This document shows positions 1-12,111 of a DNA stretch of 64,000 nt, piece after piece. How positions within the stretch are numbered: the stretch's first letter is position 1; each line of letters starts with the position of its first letter. The notes below the pieces were generated by a model. That model was not told the origin of the DNA. It searched no databases and saw only the letters and a program-made list of their open reading frames with translations. A program made the translations under genes and the position numbers. Source of the DNA: Ichthyophthirius multifiliis (taxonomy: Eukaryota; Ciliophora; Oligohymenophorea; Hymenostomatida); contig NW_004086489.1 of assembly GCF_000220395.1 (NCBI RefSeq), forward strand, positions 1 through 64,000, in the 5' to 3' direction.

Positions 1-1089
1 TAATATTTTTTAAAAATACTATTTCTCACTACATATTGCAAAATATGAATTTCTTTCTTATCCATCAAACCATCTCCATTATATGTCATCACTCAAATAA
101 CTTGAAAATGAGTCTTATTAAGATTATTCTTCATTTTATATGTTATCTTCATCTTCTGAATTTGTAATATAGCATTCTTCCTTAACTTTAAGATTAGATA
201 TTTTTTATGTAATTTTTTAAATTTCTTATTCATATAGTCTATTATATTCTTTAGTTCTTTTAATATTTATTTAATCATCAGATTCATTATCTTCATCATT
301 CGATGTTGTAAAAAAATTCATATCCCATATTTATATATTTTTATTTTAAATTAATTCTTAGGAATTTATTTATGAAATAATTTCTTTTTCTAAAAAATCT
401 TAATTTTCATTTTCTTATAACAAATATCCTTTTTTTAAATAAATTTAAGTCTTTCAGATTTATAAGGAAATATTTTATTATCTTATTTTATTTCTGGAAA
501 AATCTCCATATTTATTTTATTCTTTTTAACTTTATAATCTTCATGAATAGGCAATTCATCGCTTTCAAACTTTTTATTTATTATTAAATGTGTCCCTGAA
601 TCATTATTATGGTTAAACATATCTCCAAAAGGAACTAAAAAAGAACAGGGAAGTCCATGCCCGAACATTCTAGTCATTAATAATTCATAACTCCATATAT
701 ATATTTCTTTACTTAATTTTTTTGGGTCAAAAAATTAAGGGTATTTTAAAAGTGTTTCATGCAATATTATCCATTCGTCCATATTTTAACAATATTAATT
801 AAATTCTGATATTATTTCATCGTTTTCAGTTTCTTGTATCTCATCAATTGTCCAGTCATATATTGTATATGACTTTTCGACAGTCTAAAAATATGGATAG
901 TAAAATGAATCTTCACCTTTCAATTTCTCGTATATTAAAAATGCAGCAACCATATCTGATTCACCGTCATAATTTCTCTTTTCGCTAAATATATCTGGAT
1001 TTTCTTTATATATTTACTTTAGTTCACTTTCTTTTATTTTTTTAGTTGTTATGATAAGTTTTATAGGAATACAACATATTACCTATATA

Positions 1090-1140
<51 letters not shown>

Positions 1141-1415
1141 CATTTATATATATATATATATATCTATATTACTGTATTTGCCGGAATGTTTTCTGTTGCT
1201 ATAACTCCTTTTAATCCTTCGTTTCCAAATGCTATTGGAAAATCTATCTTTTTTTTTATTTCCTTTTTTTAATTTTTTTGTATTTTTATTACTTTATTTG
1301 TTAATAAACCGTTTTTATAGCCCCAAGATATGAAATTTTGATAAATTCTATTAGATTTTAATTCTTTTGTTTTTTCTATATTTATTTAGTTTTCATTTCG
1401 ATTTGCGTTTTACAT
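1..1415 (-). CDS. SETD3-like SET-domain protein methyltransferase (partial, runs off the left edge)
   Basis: Read with TAA/TAG as Gln. The N-terminal exon gives FISWGYKNGLL and then GLKGVIATENIPANT. After a 90-nt intron (1083-1172, GT..AG, filled with TA repeats) comes IPIKLIIT, then AAFLIYEKLKGEDSFYYPYF, the SET-I region of the SETD3/Rubisco-LSMT family. WSYELLMTRMFG and LVPFGDMFNHNN hold the family NHN signature near the SAM pocket. A second short intron probably lies near 400. The product then becomes an acidic Asp/Glu-rich tail still open at base 1. Known relatives methylate actin histidine or lysines in cytosolic or plastid proteins; the substrate here is not readable. The frame slips once in the A-run near 1250, so the N-terminus is provisional. 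The start at 1415 is the first Met in the FISWGYK frame. Confidence 0.85.
1083..1172 (-). other. Intron with (TA)n core in the SET-domain gene
   Basis: On the minus strand the exon ends AAT ACA, the intron starts GTAATATAG and ends TATATAG, and the next exon resumes GTA ATA TGT in frame. Most of the interior is a pure TA repeat. It is a clear example of the intron style found across the window. Confidence 0.8.
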
Positions 1416-1603
1416 ATTATTTTTTAAAAAGTTTAAATTTTTAGTATTTTTTTTTTTTAAATAATATATTTTTTAATTAAAATTTATATATTTATTTTTA
1501 TATAAAAACTATAAATATATTTTTTTTAAAAAAAATAATAATTATCATCTAGTTTACATTTATGTTTCATCTTTTTATTTTTCCTTTATTTTTTTAATAA
1601 AAA

Positions 1604-2596
1604 TCAATTTAATAAAAAATTCAATTAGTAAATTTTAAAAATTACTATAATATAAGTATTTTGAACAATCTTACTTAAAGATTCGCCCAAACCTTACATA
1701 GTAGATTTCATAGTATCAAGCCAAACGACATTATCATATCCTTCAAAAATAGAAGAAAGTTCAGATCTTTTAATAAGCCCTAAAATAATGGGTTCATCAT
1801 TTTTTTAATATTCTTTTCTCTCTTCTGCACTTATAGCATCTGCTACAATTTAAATAGGATTTGGACTTTCTTTTATTTTTCTGTCTTATTAAAGATGGGC
1901 TTAGTTATTTTAATTTGGTGGGCAGCTATTTCTAAGGAATTCTACTAATATTTCGTATATTACAGTTTATATAATTTAAATATTTCTAATTTAAATATTA
2001 TTTTATATATAAATAAGATTATATTTATATAAATATATATATATATATATATTTTTATATTAATTTTATAACTGTATAGTTTATGGAGTTTCTTTTATTT
2101 TTGGATTTAATTACCAAGGCTTAGATAGCATTTTATATAATAATATTTTTATAATTATTAGAGATAATATAATCATTATTTATTTATTTTATTTCATTTC
2201 TCTTTTTTATATTTTTTTTAAATTATTTTAAGTTTTTTTTTTTTTTTTTAACTTTAATTATCCAAAGTAAGTATATTTTAATCTATTTATTTCAAATTTG
2301 AATAAATATTATTAAGGTGGAAAATTATAATCATTTGTTATTTATCCTAAAAAATATAATGATTAAATATCTTATTCTAATTATTAGCAATTATCAATCA
2401 TACCATCTAATAAAGATTTTACTCTTGTCTGTTATATATATATATAAATATAAATTTTATAAGATTATTTAAATGTAAAAAGCAAATATTTGTTTTACTT
2501 TTATTCCATCTAATCTTTTTTTTAATTCCTTATCTGAAAGTTTCTTTTTACCTATAATATCTAAACTAAAATTTAATTCGGCAATCTAAAAATATA

Positions 2597-2660
<64 letters not shown>

Positions 2661-4618
2661 CTGTTTTACAAGCAAATTTAAGCCATTATGTAATATTCTA
2701 TTTTTTAATAAGAATAAAATATAATAATAAATTTTATTTACTTCTTAAACCATATTAATATTTTCTGTCATTTTCGAATAAGTTTCTGCTTTTTTCTTTA
2801 GAATTTATTTTCTATAATCATTAAAATGTAAATAAATAAAGAATAATTTTAATCCAGCTAATTTTTATTTTCTTTTTATTTCAGCTCTAATAGTATATTT
2901 TATATAGTATATATTACATATATATTTTTAAATATAAATTGTACTTTTTTGCCATTTCTTCTTATTTCTTTCTTTCTTCTTCTTATTTTTTTTCTTATAA
3001 TATTTGTTATTCTTTAGTTAACTATTAATTTACTTCCTCTTCAACATCATATTCATCTTCATAATCATCATAATAATCATCCTCATCCGAATAAAAATCA
3101 TCATCTTAATCATCATAATCTTCAATACTGTCATAATCATCATAATTATTACGTCCTCTTCTTCTTCTTCTTTTATTTTTATTTTTACTTTTACTTTTTT
3201 ATTTTTTTCCGGTTTTTATTTTTTCTGAGTATTTAATTTTCTACCATTAATTTTCTCATTAACATTAGCATTTTATATTTTCGATATTTTATTATTTCGA
3301 TACATTTTATTTCTGTTAAAATTATTAAGTAAAAACCTCCATCATTTACTCAAAAACACTTTTTGGCATATTTTATTTCATGGTTTTTTTCAACATTGCT
3401 TCGCTTTCGTCTTTTTGTACTTTTTTTTCAAATTCTTCTTATAAAAATATTTATTTATTTCTTTCTTCAGCAGCTTTTAGTCTTTATTCAAGTTCCTCTA
3501 TTTCTTATTTCTTTATTTTCTCAGTTTATATGTTTATATCTTCTGATAATTATTATAATATTTGACTTTGTCTAGATACGCATTCTAATATAGGATCTAC
3601 TTCTTCTTATTATTATTATTATATATTTTTCTATCCAACTTAGTTTTATTACATATTTTAGGGATTGTGTTACATATATGTGGGATTTTATTATATATAT
3701 GGGGGATTTTATTATATATATGGAGAATTCTATTGTATATATGGGGGATTTTATTACATATAAGGAGGATTTTATTACATATAATAAGGATTTTATTAGA
3801 TATACGGTGGATTTTATTATAAATTATTATATGGATTTTATTAATTATTTTATGAGTAATTATATTAGGGATTTTAATTATAAGGTAGATTTTTTTATTA
3901 TAGAATATTTTAGGAATTTTATTAAAAAATACTATTTTTATTTTAAGAAGGTTAAGAAATTGGTTAATCTTAATTATTTTACCACCATAATTCACCAAAG
4001 CCTCTAAAAACTTAATTTCTATAATTTTATTATTAAGGAGGAGGCGGCGATTATTAATTAATTTTTTAATTATAATAATCTCCATAATAATTTCTCGTAT
4101 TTGCTAACGCATCATCAAAAGCCCCTAAAAGCATAATATTTTCCAAATCACGATCTTTTTTTTATTTCTAGGCTATTTAATCATTTGGTTATCGTATTTT
4201 TATTACTTCATTCATTAAATTGTTTATTTTATTTTCTTGCATTTCTAATAACATTTAATTATGGGTCACTGCTTGTTAATTATATGAGTTTACGTAATTT
4301 AATTGGTCGTTTATTTACATTAAATTTGCTTCGAAAAAATTACGGTTATCATTTCTTGGGTTTGGCATTTACATTTGTTACTGTTATTGTTGTTAAGGAA
4401 TATATTGAATTTATGGATCATTATTATTGTAACCTGGAGGATCTTGTAAAGGATTATATTGATATTGCTAGTTGATTATTTATCGAGACTATTTTTTTAT
4501 TAAAAGTTTAATAGTTTTTTTTATTTAATTTTTTATGTGTTTTTTTTATAATTTATTTTACTATTAAGTTGTTTTTACCGGATAAAGAAATTGTAGCAGA
4601 AGGGCGCTTTTCAGTCAT
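1604..4618 (-). CDS. N/P/Q-rich coiled-coil protein with NPPYIQQ repeats, function unknown
   Basis: The product starts MTEKRPSATISLSG, followed by an intron (about 4482-4576). A Q-rich segment follows (IPQQQQQQQMQMP), then a helical stretch NNLMNEVIKIRQPNDQIAQK, then LENIMLLGAFDDALANT. The middle carries about eight imperfect copies of NPPYIQQ (about 3660-3880), then an acidic/coiled stretch (EELEQRLKAAEER) and a very acidic Asp/Tyr block (3050-3130). The C-terminal third has helices RVKSLLDGMIDNCQQLE and IYEILVEFLRN and ends near GYDNVVWLDTMKS. Several small introns interrupt it (for example about 2433-2504). I do not recognise the family. The composition suggests a scaffold or condensate-type protein; that is inference. 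The stop near 1604 depends on no further intron at the 3' end. Confidence 0.65.
3660..3880 (-). repeat. Imperfect tandem NPPYIQQ coding repeat
   Basis: The 21-nt unit reads AAT CCC CCA TAT ATA TAA TAA on the minus strand, with TAA as Gln. About eight copies are seen, with substitutions such as NSPYIQQ, NPTYMQH, NPYYMQQ and NPPYMQQ. Variation is mainly at single bases and keeps the frame, as expected for a translated repeat. Confidence 0.75.
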
Positions 4619-5097
4619 TTTTTACTTTTTTTTATGTAAAATTAATGTTTGTATTGTTTTAGTTTATTTTATAAAAATATTATACTTTATTTTAGTTTTT
4701 TTTTTTTTAAAAAAAAAATAGTATTTAATATATTATTCTTAATTTTATTATTTTTTTTATTTTAATAAATAAGAAAAAAGTATATATTATGTTTTAAATA
4801 TCATATATAAGCAAATATAAAAATTAAATTATATTTTATTTTATTTATTATAAAAAAATATTTAATATTAAATATAAAAATAAAAAATGGTAAAAATATT
4901 TTATATAATAATATAACAAAATAATCTATTAAATTTTAATTATAATAAATATAAAATAGTAATATATAAAAAAAAAAAAAATATTAAAAAAGCTTATTTA
5001 AATAAAGTTATATTTATTAAAAAAATAATAAAGAATAAAAATTTAAAATTAATTATTATTTTAAAAATAAAAAAGAAAATTTAATAATGTTAATATA

Positions 5098-5151
<54 letters not shown>

Positions 5152-5272
5152 ATTTAAATAAAACAATAATAATCATATATTTTTTTTTGTTTATTTGAAT
5201 TTTTTTTTTTTTTAATAATATTATTTCAAAAAAATAAAAATATTTATATATACACTATTTTTTTTAAAATAA
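4619..5272. other. Intergenic A/T-rich DNA
   Basis: This separates two minus-strand genes. It holds poly-A/poly-T runs and a (TA)n tract at about 5100-5148. No coding signal is seen on either strand. Confidence 0.6.
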
Positions 5273-6448
5273 TCAAAGTTCATTTCCTATAGATACCCAA
5301 TTATCATGTAAATTATTTCTTCTTGCAAATATCTCTAAATAATACCCTTTTAAATATATTTTATTTTCAAATAAATATATCTATAAATATTTTTATAAAT
5401 ACCTTTAGGACATAATTCTTATATTAATTGATAAATTTCTTCTGGCTTTTAACTTTATCCTCTTCTTTCACTAAAAATTACATCACTAGATATATTTTTT
5501 TAAAATTTATCATTATTTAATACATTTCCCTTAATTAAAAAATAAAAAATTAAATAAAATTTTTATAAAATAGAAATATTAAATATATATATATATATAT
5601 ATAAATAATATATTGTTATTAATGAAATTGATATATATAAAAAAATATTTATTTAAAAAAATATATAAAAATACTTTGACTCCAATTAAACAACTTTCTT
5701 TTGCATGTTATAGATAAAAACCATGCCCTTTAGCGATTTTTCCATTTACAGTTTTTTTAACCCAAGTAATTTCATCGACTAGTGTATATCCCCAATTTTC
5801 TATAAGTTTACATGTCAATCTATATTTGGCATTAATAGCCCAAACGAATATAAATCCGTCTTTTTATAATGTTTCTATAGGCATATTCTATATTTTTTCA
5901 TCTGATAAGGAATCATATGCTATAGCTACACCTCTAGAAGGCTAAGAAGATGACAATTACCATGGTGGATCCATCATTATGACATCAAAAAGTTAACCTG
6001 AGTGCTTTTCTTGTGCTAATTTTAGGCTTTGAAAATCAAATTTGGTCACATCTTGGCAGATAGGGATAGAATTATCGGGAATAAGGCTTTTTTTACCGTT
6101 GTTTATGTCATATTACTCCTTAAAGAATTAAGATTTGTATATTTAGATTTTCTTTTCTACTTATTGTAGTAGATTTTTCAATGATTTTTTTGATTTAGGA
6201 AGACGATCGAGAATGTTTTCGCTTTCAGAATCATTTTCAGTTTCATTTTCGGGAATTTTTGGTATTGTTTTGACACTTTCATCACTTGTACTAGTGTTTT
6301 TTATCTCGTTTTCACTTGTTATTACTGTTTTACGCTTTTTGTAAGGTTTTTTTTTTAATTTTAAAGAATTTTCAGTATCGGAAAAATTATAATCTTCTAT
6401 ATCGTAGTTTTCCTTTGTTTTTGGACGAAGATTTATTTTTGTTGACAT
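5273..6448 (-). CDS. MT-A70 family N6-adenine methyltransferase (METTL3/MTA1-like)
   Basis: A SAM-dependent adenine N6-methyltransferase. The N-terminal 95 residues are charged and disordered (KKKPYKKRK, acidic Ser-rich patch). The catalytic domain follows: DVIMMDPPW gives the DPPW motif at about 5960-5971, then YDSLSDEKIQNMPIETLQKD, GFIFVWAINAKY, LIENWGYTLVDEITWVKKT, a GHGFYLQHAKESCLIGVK strand and, after two introns, SQKPEEIYQLIQELCP, LEIFARRNNLHDNWVSIGNEL and a TGA stop. The introns are 5530-5674 (145 nt, TA-rich) and 5347-5402 (56 nt), both GT..AG and frame-consistent. The C-terminal half resembles METTL3. Ciliates have several MT-A70 paralogues, including MTA1/AMT1, which makes DNA 6mA. 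Whether this one acts on DNA or RNA cannot be told from sequence alone. No CCCH zinc fingers are seen. Confidence 0.93.
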
Positions 6449-6659
6449 TATTTTTTTATTTAAATTTAAATTTATTTTTATTTATATTTATATTTATTTA
6501 TTTATTTTTTTTGAAGATTTATGTTTTTTATGCCCGCTTTTTGCGCTTAAAATTAATTTTTTTCGAATATTAAAATAATTTTTTTTATATCAATATTAAA
6601 TATATTATTAATTTATTTGTTTTAAAATATTTTTCAATATAAAATAAAATTTTTAATTA

Positions 6660-7108
6660 AATTTTTTTTATAATGATTATTATTATTATTTAGAATTATT
6701 ATAATTGATATTAATAGAAGTATTTTTAGAGTTTTTCTGTAGATTGTTAATATCTAAACATGATTATTTGAACGGAGATGTATTTTTTGTTTAGTTTTTA
6801 GTTAAAAAATGTACTTTATAAATATTATTTTTACTTAATCGCTCCTTAAAATTATTTGATCTATTTTAATTAAAAGCAAAATTATCTATATTTTAATTTT
6901 TATTATATTAAAAAAGTTTAGAATTATTTCTAATATAATCTTATGAATTCTTTTAATTTAAAATATCATTAGATGAAGATTTTTTTTAAAGTTAAAATCT
7001 ATTTGTATACGGACTATTATTTTATGTTTAAATATAAATTCTCTAAGAACTACTTACACTTTAATTATTATAATTATTAAAATTATTATACTAATTATAA
7101 TTATTATA

Positions 7109-7162
<54 letters not shown>

Positions 7163-9452
7163 TTATTATAATTAATATTATTAAATATTTTTGTTTTTTT
7201 TCTTTTAATGTATAATATTACTTAATTCATATTTATATAAAAATTCTATTTTATGTTTATTTAACTTTTAAGGAGTAAATTTATTATTATTACTATTCAA
7301 ATTATCAAAAATATTAATATTTTTAATGTAATTAATATTATTAATATAATTAATATTATTAATTTAATTAATATTATTTATATTATTAATATTGTTATTA
7401 TTTGAATTATTATTATTATTAATATATTTATAATTATCAATACTATTTATATTATTAATTCTATTTATATTATTAATTTCTTTTAAATTATTTATTGAAT
7501 TCATTATATTATTAATATTATTATTTATTTAATTATTATTATTATTTTTATTTATAATAATATTATTATTTATATTAGTTTTTTATTATTTTCTTTATAT
7601 TCTATTATATTATTAAGGTGTATTATATTTTAAATTAGGAATTATACTCTTAACAATTTTATTATTATTAAATATTTAAAAATTATTTATATTATCTATA
7701 GTTTTAGTTTTTATATTAAAATTACTTTTCGATCTTTCATACTTTTTGTTATAAGTGTCAATTTTTAATTTACTAATTTAAAGTTCTCTACTACTTAATA
7801 TGTTTTCTTAATTAATTTTTTAAATTTATTATTTTTTTTTATAAAATATTTAACTTTTTTCCAAATTTTAATTAATCATTATATCATCTTTAAATTAATC
7901 TTGATTACATTTATTATTTGAATAATTTTTATCTTATATTTAAATGTTATTAATAATTTTTTTTACGTATTCTTATCTATCACTTTAAATTCTTTTTCTT
8001 GATATTTTTATTATTTATTTTTATATAGTTTCTTTGTTGTTATTTTTCGCTAAAAATTATTGTTTTTAAGATTAATTTTAGATTTATTCTGATTCTTATT
8101 ATATTTATATAGTTTTTAAAATTTTTTATATTTTTATTTATTATATTTCATTTTCTTTTATTATAATAATTATTATTATTAAGTTTCATTTTAATTTTAA
8201 ATTAAATTTAATTTATTTTCATTTAAATTTAATTAATTTTTATTTAAATATGATTATTTTTCGTTTATTTTTGATATATTTTCGTTTAATTTCAATTAAT
8301 TTTCATTTTAAAATTTATTAATTTTCATTCTTTTCATATATATTTGATTAATTTTCATTTAAAATTGATTATTTTATATTTAGGTTTGTTTAATTTATAT
8401 TTGATTAATTTTAGTTTATTTTTTTAAGTAAAATATTATTTTTTTATTAATTATTTAATCTTTCTTATTATTTATAATTTTTATTACTTTTTTATAAATA
8501 ATTTATATCTAATTCATTTTTTTAAGAGTTTTTATTTAAATCTATATTAAAATTTAATATTTAAAATTCATTTTTTTTATTTTAAAATTCGCCAGAAAAA
8601 ATTTCGTTTGAAAATATAGAAATTTCGCTTGAAAAGTAATTTTTTTCAATATTTTTTTCCAAAAAATTCGAAAATTCAATACTTTTCGAAGATTCAAATT
8701 TTTTTGGCAAAATATCAAAAAGGTTTTCCATATTTTTACCTTTTTCTTAAAATAAATACTACTTTTATTTAATATCTAATGATAAATTTTGGTTTTCTAA
8801 CATTTTTGAACATTCATTATCTGTTTCTTTTTTTTTTAGAGCTTTTTGATAAACTTTTAGAAGAATTTTCTGAACTTTCAGAACTTGAAGAAGATGACAC
8901 TTCTAAATTTAAAAAAATCTTAATTTTTCGATATTCAATTCTTCTCTTTTTGTCATTAAACCTGTTCATAGTTTCATAAATTTGCTATATAAAAATTCTA
9001 GGGACGTCTTTATGGTATTTATAGTACTCAAAAAGTGCATTACTTTTTGATATAGATTCTTTTTTTAAATAAAATGATTTCATATAAACATCCTAATCAT
9101 CAAAATGTTCAAAATCTTTACATTTTATGGCATATTAGGTTTATTTTTAACCTAATAAAATTTAATTTATATTTTTTGTATAGAAATAATTTTAAGAAGC
9201 AGAGTATTTTTAATATAAGGCTTTGTTTAAAAGCTAAAAAAAGATTTTTTAAGTTTTCATATTTATACAAAATAAGCATTTTTCATATATATTATTTTAT
9301 TCTTTTTTTATAAAATTAAAAAAAAAAAAAAATATTTTTTTATGGGATTTTTTTACTCTTATATATATTTTTTTCTTTCGTTTTTTTTTACATTCAAGAT
9401 TTTTGAGATTTTTGGTGTTTTCTTATTTGTTTTTTAGATTTTTATCAGTCAT
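6660..9452 (-). CDS. Asn/Gln-rich protein with conserved-looking N-terminal helical domain, function unknown
   Basis: The start is MTDKNLKNKQENTKNLKNLE. A 123-nt intron (9234-9356) is followed by a non-repetitive helical domain with FEHFDDQDVYMKSFYLKKES, then ALFEYYKYHKDVPRIF, then RRIEYRKIKIFLNLE. A Ser/Lys-rich linker and FDILPKKFESSK follow. The remaining roughly 550 residues are Asn/Gln/Lys-rich with an Asn run at about 7095-7165 (an ATT repeat on the plus strand). A one-base frame break appears near 8300-8312 within NENQ-type repeats. The 3' end is uncertain: the frame meets no TGA until about 6372, inside the MT-A70 gene, so a missed intron or indel is likely. The N-terminal block looks like a folded domain, but I cannot name it. 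Confidence 0.6.
7095..7165. repeat. ATT/AAT trinucleotide repeat (poly-Asn coding)
   Basis: About two dozen ATT triplets, read on the minus strand as an Asn run inside the Asn-rich gene. The repeat length is in multiples of three and the flanking sequence is in the same frame. Confidence 0.8.
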
Positions 9453-11767
9453 TATGTTTATTTTATTTATATTTTTCTAATTTTTTTTGTTATTAAAAAT
9501 ATATATAAAAAAAGAATGTTACAGTAAAGTAAGGTTTTGTTTTATATTATTTTAGAAATATATATATATATATATATATATTTATTTTATATATATATAT
9601 ATTTATATTATTTTTTTTATTTAAATTATTCAATTTATTAATTAATTAATAAAAATTTATTCCTTTTCAAATTATAATCAATCTTCTATGTTAAAACAGA
9701 ATTTTAAGTTAAATTATATATACATTTATATTATTGTTAAGGATAAATATTATATTATTTATCCTATATCATAAAGAATAATTATTATTAAAGTATAATA
9801 AATTAAATTAAATTTATAGGTTTTTATTACATTTTAAGAAAGTTTGCAATAATATAAATTAAAGACAAATTAAAAAAAATAATAAGATAAAAAGCTTATA
9901 ATATAAAATTTTATTAATAAAAAACAAAAAAATATATATTTAAATATGTAATAAATATATGGTTTATAAAATAATTGAGGTTAAAAAATTTATAATTGTA
10001 GGAATAAAATTTATTAAATTTAAATATATGAAAAATAGAATTAATAAAATATAATATAAAATAAATTTTTATTTAAAATAAAGTAGCTATTATGAAATTA
10101 TAATTATAATATATTATATTTTGTATAATATTATTGACATTATAAAAATAAAATCTAAAAACAAAATAGATTGTACATTGCAATATTAATATAATATAAA
10201 TTTATTGTATATATATATATATAAATATATAAATATATAAATATATAAATATATAAATATATAAATATATTTATTTTTATCTATTTATTAATTTTTATTT
10301 ATTTATATATTTTATTTTTATTTTATTAATAAAAAAGATAATATTTTAATTTTATATTCTTAATTTTTATCTAATTATTATTATTAAATTTTTTTTTCAA
10401 AAAATTTTTTATAAGTTTTTATTTTTTATATTGTATTAATTTTTATTCATTTTATTATATATTTATTTTTTCTTTATTTTTTATTTATATTATGTATTAA
10501 TTGATTTTATATTTCTTAAAATTGAAAATATATTAAAAGTATTAATTATTTATATAAATTTTATTGTTTTTAATATTTATTTATGAATAAAATTGAAATA
10601 TTTAAATTAAACATATTATATTTCATCATTATTTATTTTTTCATATTAAATAGTTTTTTTAGTTTAAATTATTCTTTTTTTTTTTTGTAAAATAATCTTT
10701 CTTATATATATATATATTAATAATAATAAATTTTTTCATTTTATATTTATACAAATAAATTTAATTCAGTTAAAAAAAATCCTTAATATTATAATTAAAA
10801 TTATATGTAAATTTAATATATTATTAATAAAATAAAAACTAAATTTTTCCTTAAAAAAAATGATAATTTAAATTATAAATATAAATTCTTAATAAATGTA
10901 AAGAAAATTAACTAAAATATATAAGAAAAAACAATTTTTACTATATCTAAATTATAAATATATCTATTTAAAAATAATATATGATAATTTATAATAAATA
11001 TATAAAAACCTTTATAAATTTAATAAATAATATTATAATTATATAAAAGAATAATTTAAATTAAATAAATGATTAAATATTATTTAAAATATGTATAATC
11101 ATAATAAATTTAATAAAAACATCAATTATAGATAATAGAATTACAAACATAAAAATATATAAGAAAAGAAAACAATTGTCTGAAAAATAGTAGTAAATAT
11201 AAAGAAAAAAAAACTAATATAGAAAATAAATCATAAAATAAATATAAAAATAATTATAATCAAAGAAAACAAAGTAAAAGATTTATTTTGTTAAAATTTT
11301 TTGTAATAAAAAAAATAATTCCATAATTAAATATATAAATATAATAGCTATTTTTATTTTATATTTATAATTTTTTAGATTCGAAAATATAATAGAAATA
11401 CAAAAAAAATTATTAAAATATAAAAAAATAAAGGATAAATTAAAAAAAGAGAAAATAAAAATAAGTTTATATTTATTAACAAAAAAAGATTTTTAAGATA
11501 TAAAAAACAATAATATTTAAAAAAATGTTTTTAGAAATAAGTAAATTAAAGGTTGGATTAAACATAAATATTAAAAATAAAAAAATAATTAAATATCTAA
11601 TAATAAGACATATAAATTTGAAAAGTATAAATAAATAAAATTTAATTTAATTTAATTTTTTTAAAATTAAAAACAATATAATAAATGCTTAATTAAAATA
11701 AATTAAAAATTAAATAAAATATATTTTTAAATAAAGTTTAAATAAATAATAAATAAAAATATAAAAT

Positions 11768-11834
<67 letters not shown>

Positions 11835-12111
11835 TATTAATATATGTTTTTATTTAAAAATTCATAAATATATTATATTATTTTTATTTTTATTTTTTAT
11901 ATATATAAATTATTTTTATTTTATATTTTATTTATGATTAATTATATTCATATTTTATTTTGATTATTACTTTATATTTTAATTAATTATTTTTATTATA
12001 TTATAATTATAAAAACTTATTTTTTTTATTTCCTTATATAAAAATTTAATATTTTATTTATATATCCTTTCAAAATAAATAATTAATTAAATAATTTTAT
12101 AAATAAAAAAT
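9453..12111. other. Long intergenic A/T sea between divergent genes
   Basis: This 2.66-kb stretch separates the start of a minus-strand gene from the start of VPS8 and so holds both promoters. It contains (TA)n at about 9558-9601 and 11769-11828, an ATATAAAT repeat at about 10203-10270 and many A/T runs. Open frames exist because only TGA stops, but none has protein-like composition. No RNA gene is recognised. Confidence 0.55.
11769..11828. repeat. Intergenic (TA)n tract
   Basis: About 60 bases of uninterrupted TA dinucleotide in the region upstream of VPS8. Confidence 0.85.

Noticed and set aside
1051-1272. Standard-code ORF of YIYIYI type
   Set aside because: It is translation of a TA-repeat intron and flanking exons of the minus-strand SET gene; the same applies to ORFs near 21660-21959 and 51904-52134.
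3597-4085. Ile/Asn/Lys-rich 162-residue minus ORF, and an overlapping plus ORF
   Set aside because: Both are out-of-frame readings of the NPPYIQQ repeat region; the ciliate-code frame links to both flanking exons.
8779-8979. Plus-strand ORF with an ELSELEEDDT segment
   Set aside because: It is antisense to the Ser-rich stretch of the minus-strand Asn-rich gene, which is continuous with its N-terminal domain.
11400-11660. Long open Lys/Ile/Asn frame upstream of VPS8
   Set aside because: With only TGA as stop and very low G content, open frames of this length arise by chance; there is no recognisable start, domain or composition.
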